A program made the translations under genes and the position numbers. A stretch of DNA of 8,330 nucleotides from Serpentinimonas sp. GTDB lineage: Bacteria > Pseudomonadota > Gammaproteobacteria > Burkholderiales > Burkholderiaceae_C. The notes under the pieces were generated by a model. It searched no databases and was not told the origin of the DNA. It saw nothing but the letters and a program-made list of their open reading frames with translations. Below are positions 8,251 through 8,330 of the stretch, piece after piece. The first letter of the stretch is position 1, and each line of letters begins with the position of its first letter. The stretch covers positions 1 to 8,330 of the forward strand of contig JALOSG010000168.1 of the NCBI GenBank assembly GCA_025458665.1, written 5' to 3'.

Positions 8251-8330
8251 ATGTGGGAATCGACGGGTCCGGCCGAGGCCGCCGGATGGTGGCCGGTGGC
8301 CCTGGCCGACGCGGCGCTCGACAGGCGGCC
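8251..8330 (+). CDS. Start of a possible Rieske-type oxygenase (partial, runs off the right edge)
   Basis: Only 26 full codons are visible. The frame starts MWESTGPAEAAGWWPVALAD and continues AALDRR. The pattern W-[WYH]-P-V-A, then a short acidic/alanine stretch and a basic turn before Pro, is how many Rieske non-haem iron oxygenase alpha subunits begin. The Rieske Cys/His motif itself would lie beyond the window, so this rests on a short resemblance and on the ribosome binding site at 8239-8243. If correct, it could be linked to purine oxidation, as in the HpxDE oxygenase system known from Klebsiella, or to another ring-hydroxylating step. It could also be an unrelated protein or a chance frame. 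Confidence 0.4.
   Translation, partial: MWESTGPAEAAGWWPVALADAALDRR

Overview
The window is GC-rich and packed with genes. It reads as part of a purine uptake and oxidation locus from a proteobacterium. The two-subunit xanthine dehydrogenase arrangement, the LysR regulator and the codon habits (strong CTG/GTG preference) point to Betaproteobacteria, probably Burkholderiales/Comamonadaceae. That placement is inference from style and gene content; no database was searched.

Layout: on the minus strand, xdhA (FeS/FAD subunit, 2403 down to 763) is followed with an ATGA overlap by xdhB (molybdopterin subunit, 766 down past the left edge; the first 255 residues are visible). Divergently, across a 72-bp gap with an 18-bp imperfect palindrome, lies a plus-strand cluster: a LysR-type regulator (2476-3366), a double-domain ABC ATPase (3363-4916), two permeases (4903-5958 and 5975-6895) and a BMP-family substrate-binding lipoprotein (7001-8149). 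The first three of these genes overlap and are probably translationally coupled. A stem-loop terminator (8198-8237) follows the lipoprotein gene. Thirteen bases after its T-rich tail a new reading frame opens with a good ribosome binding site; its 26 visible residues resemble the start of a Rieske-type oxygenase, a tentative call.

How the genes work together (inference from known families and context): BMP/Nup-type ABC transporters import purine nucleosides or related compounds, and xanthine dehydrogenase oxidises hypoxanthine and xanthine to urate. The LysR protein, encoded between them and leading the transporter genes, is the obvious candidate to control both sides through the shared intergenic region. 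This is a recognisable combination of known families, and I see no evidence of a wholly new system.

The most unusual signals are: (1) an abrupt change of codon usage inside the BMP lipoprotein gene, which suggests recombination or an assembly chimera; (2) a LysR regulator that seems to lack about 20 residues at the linker/effector-domain junction; (3) the palindrome in the divergent promoter region; and (4) a terminator placed so close to the next gene that it may act as an attenuator. No tRNA, rRNA, insertion sequence, CRISPR array or integration site was seen, and no stretch above 300 bases lacks a gene.
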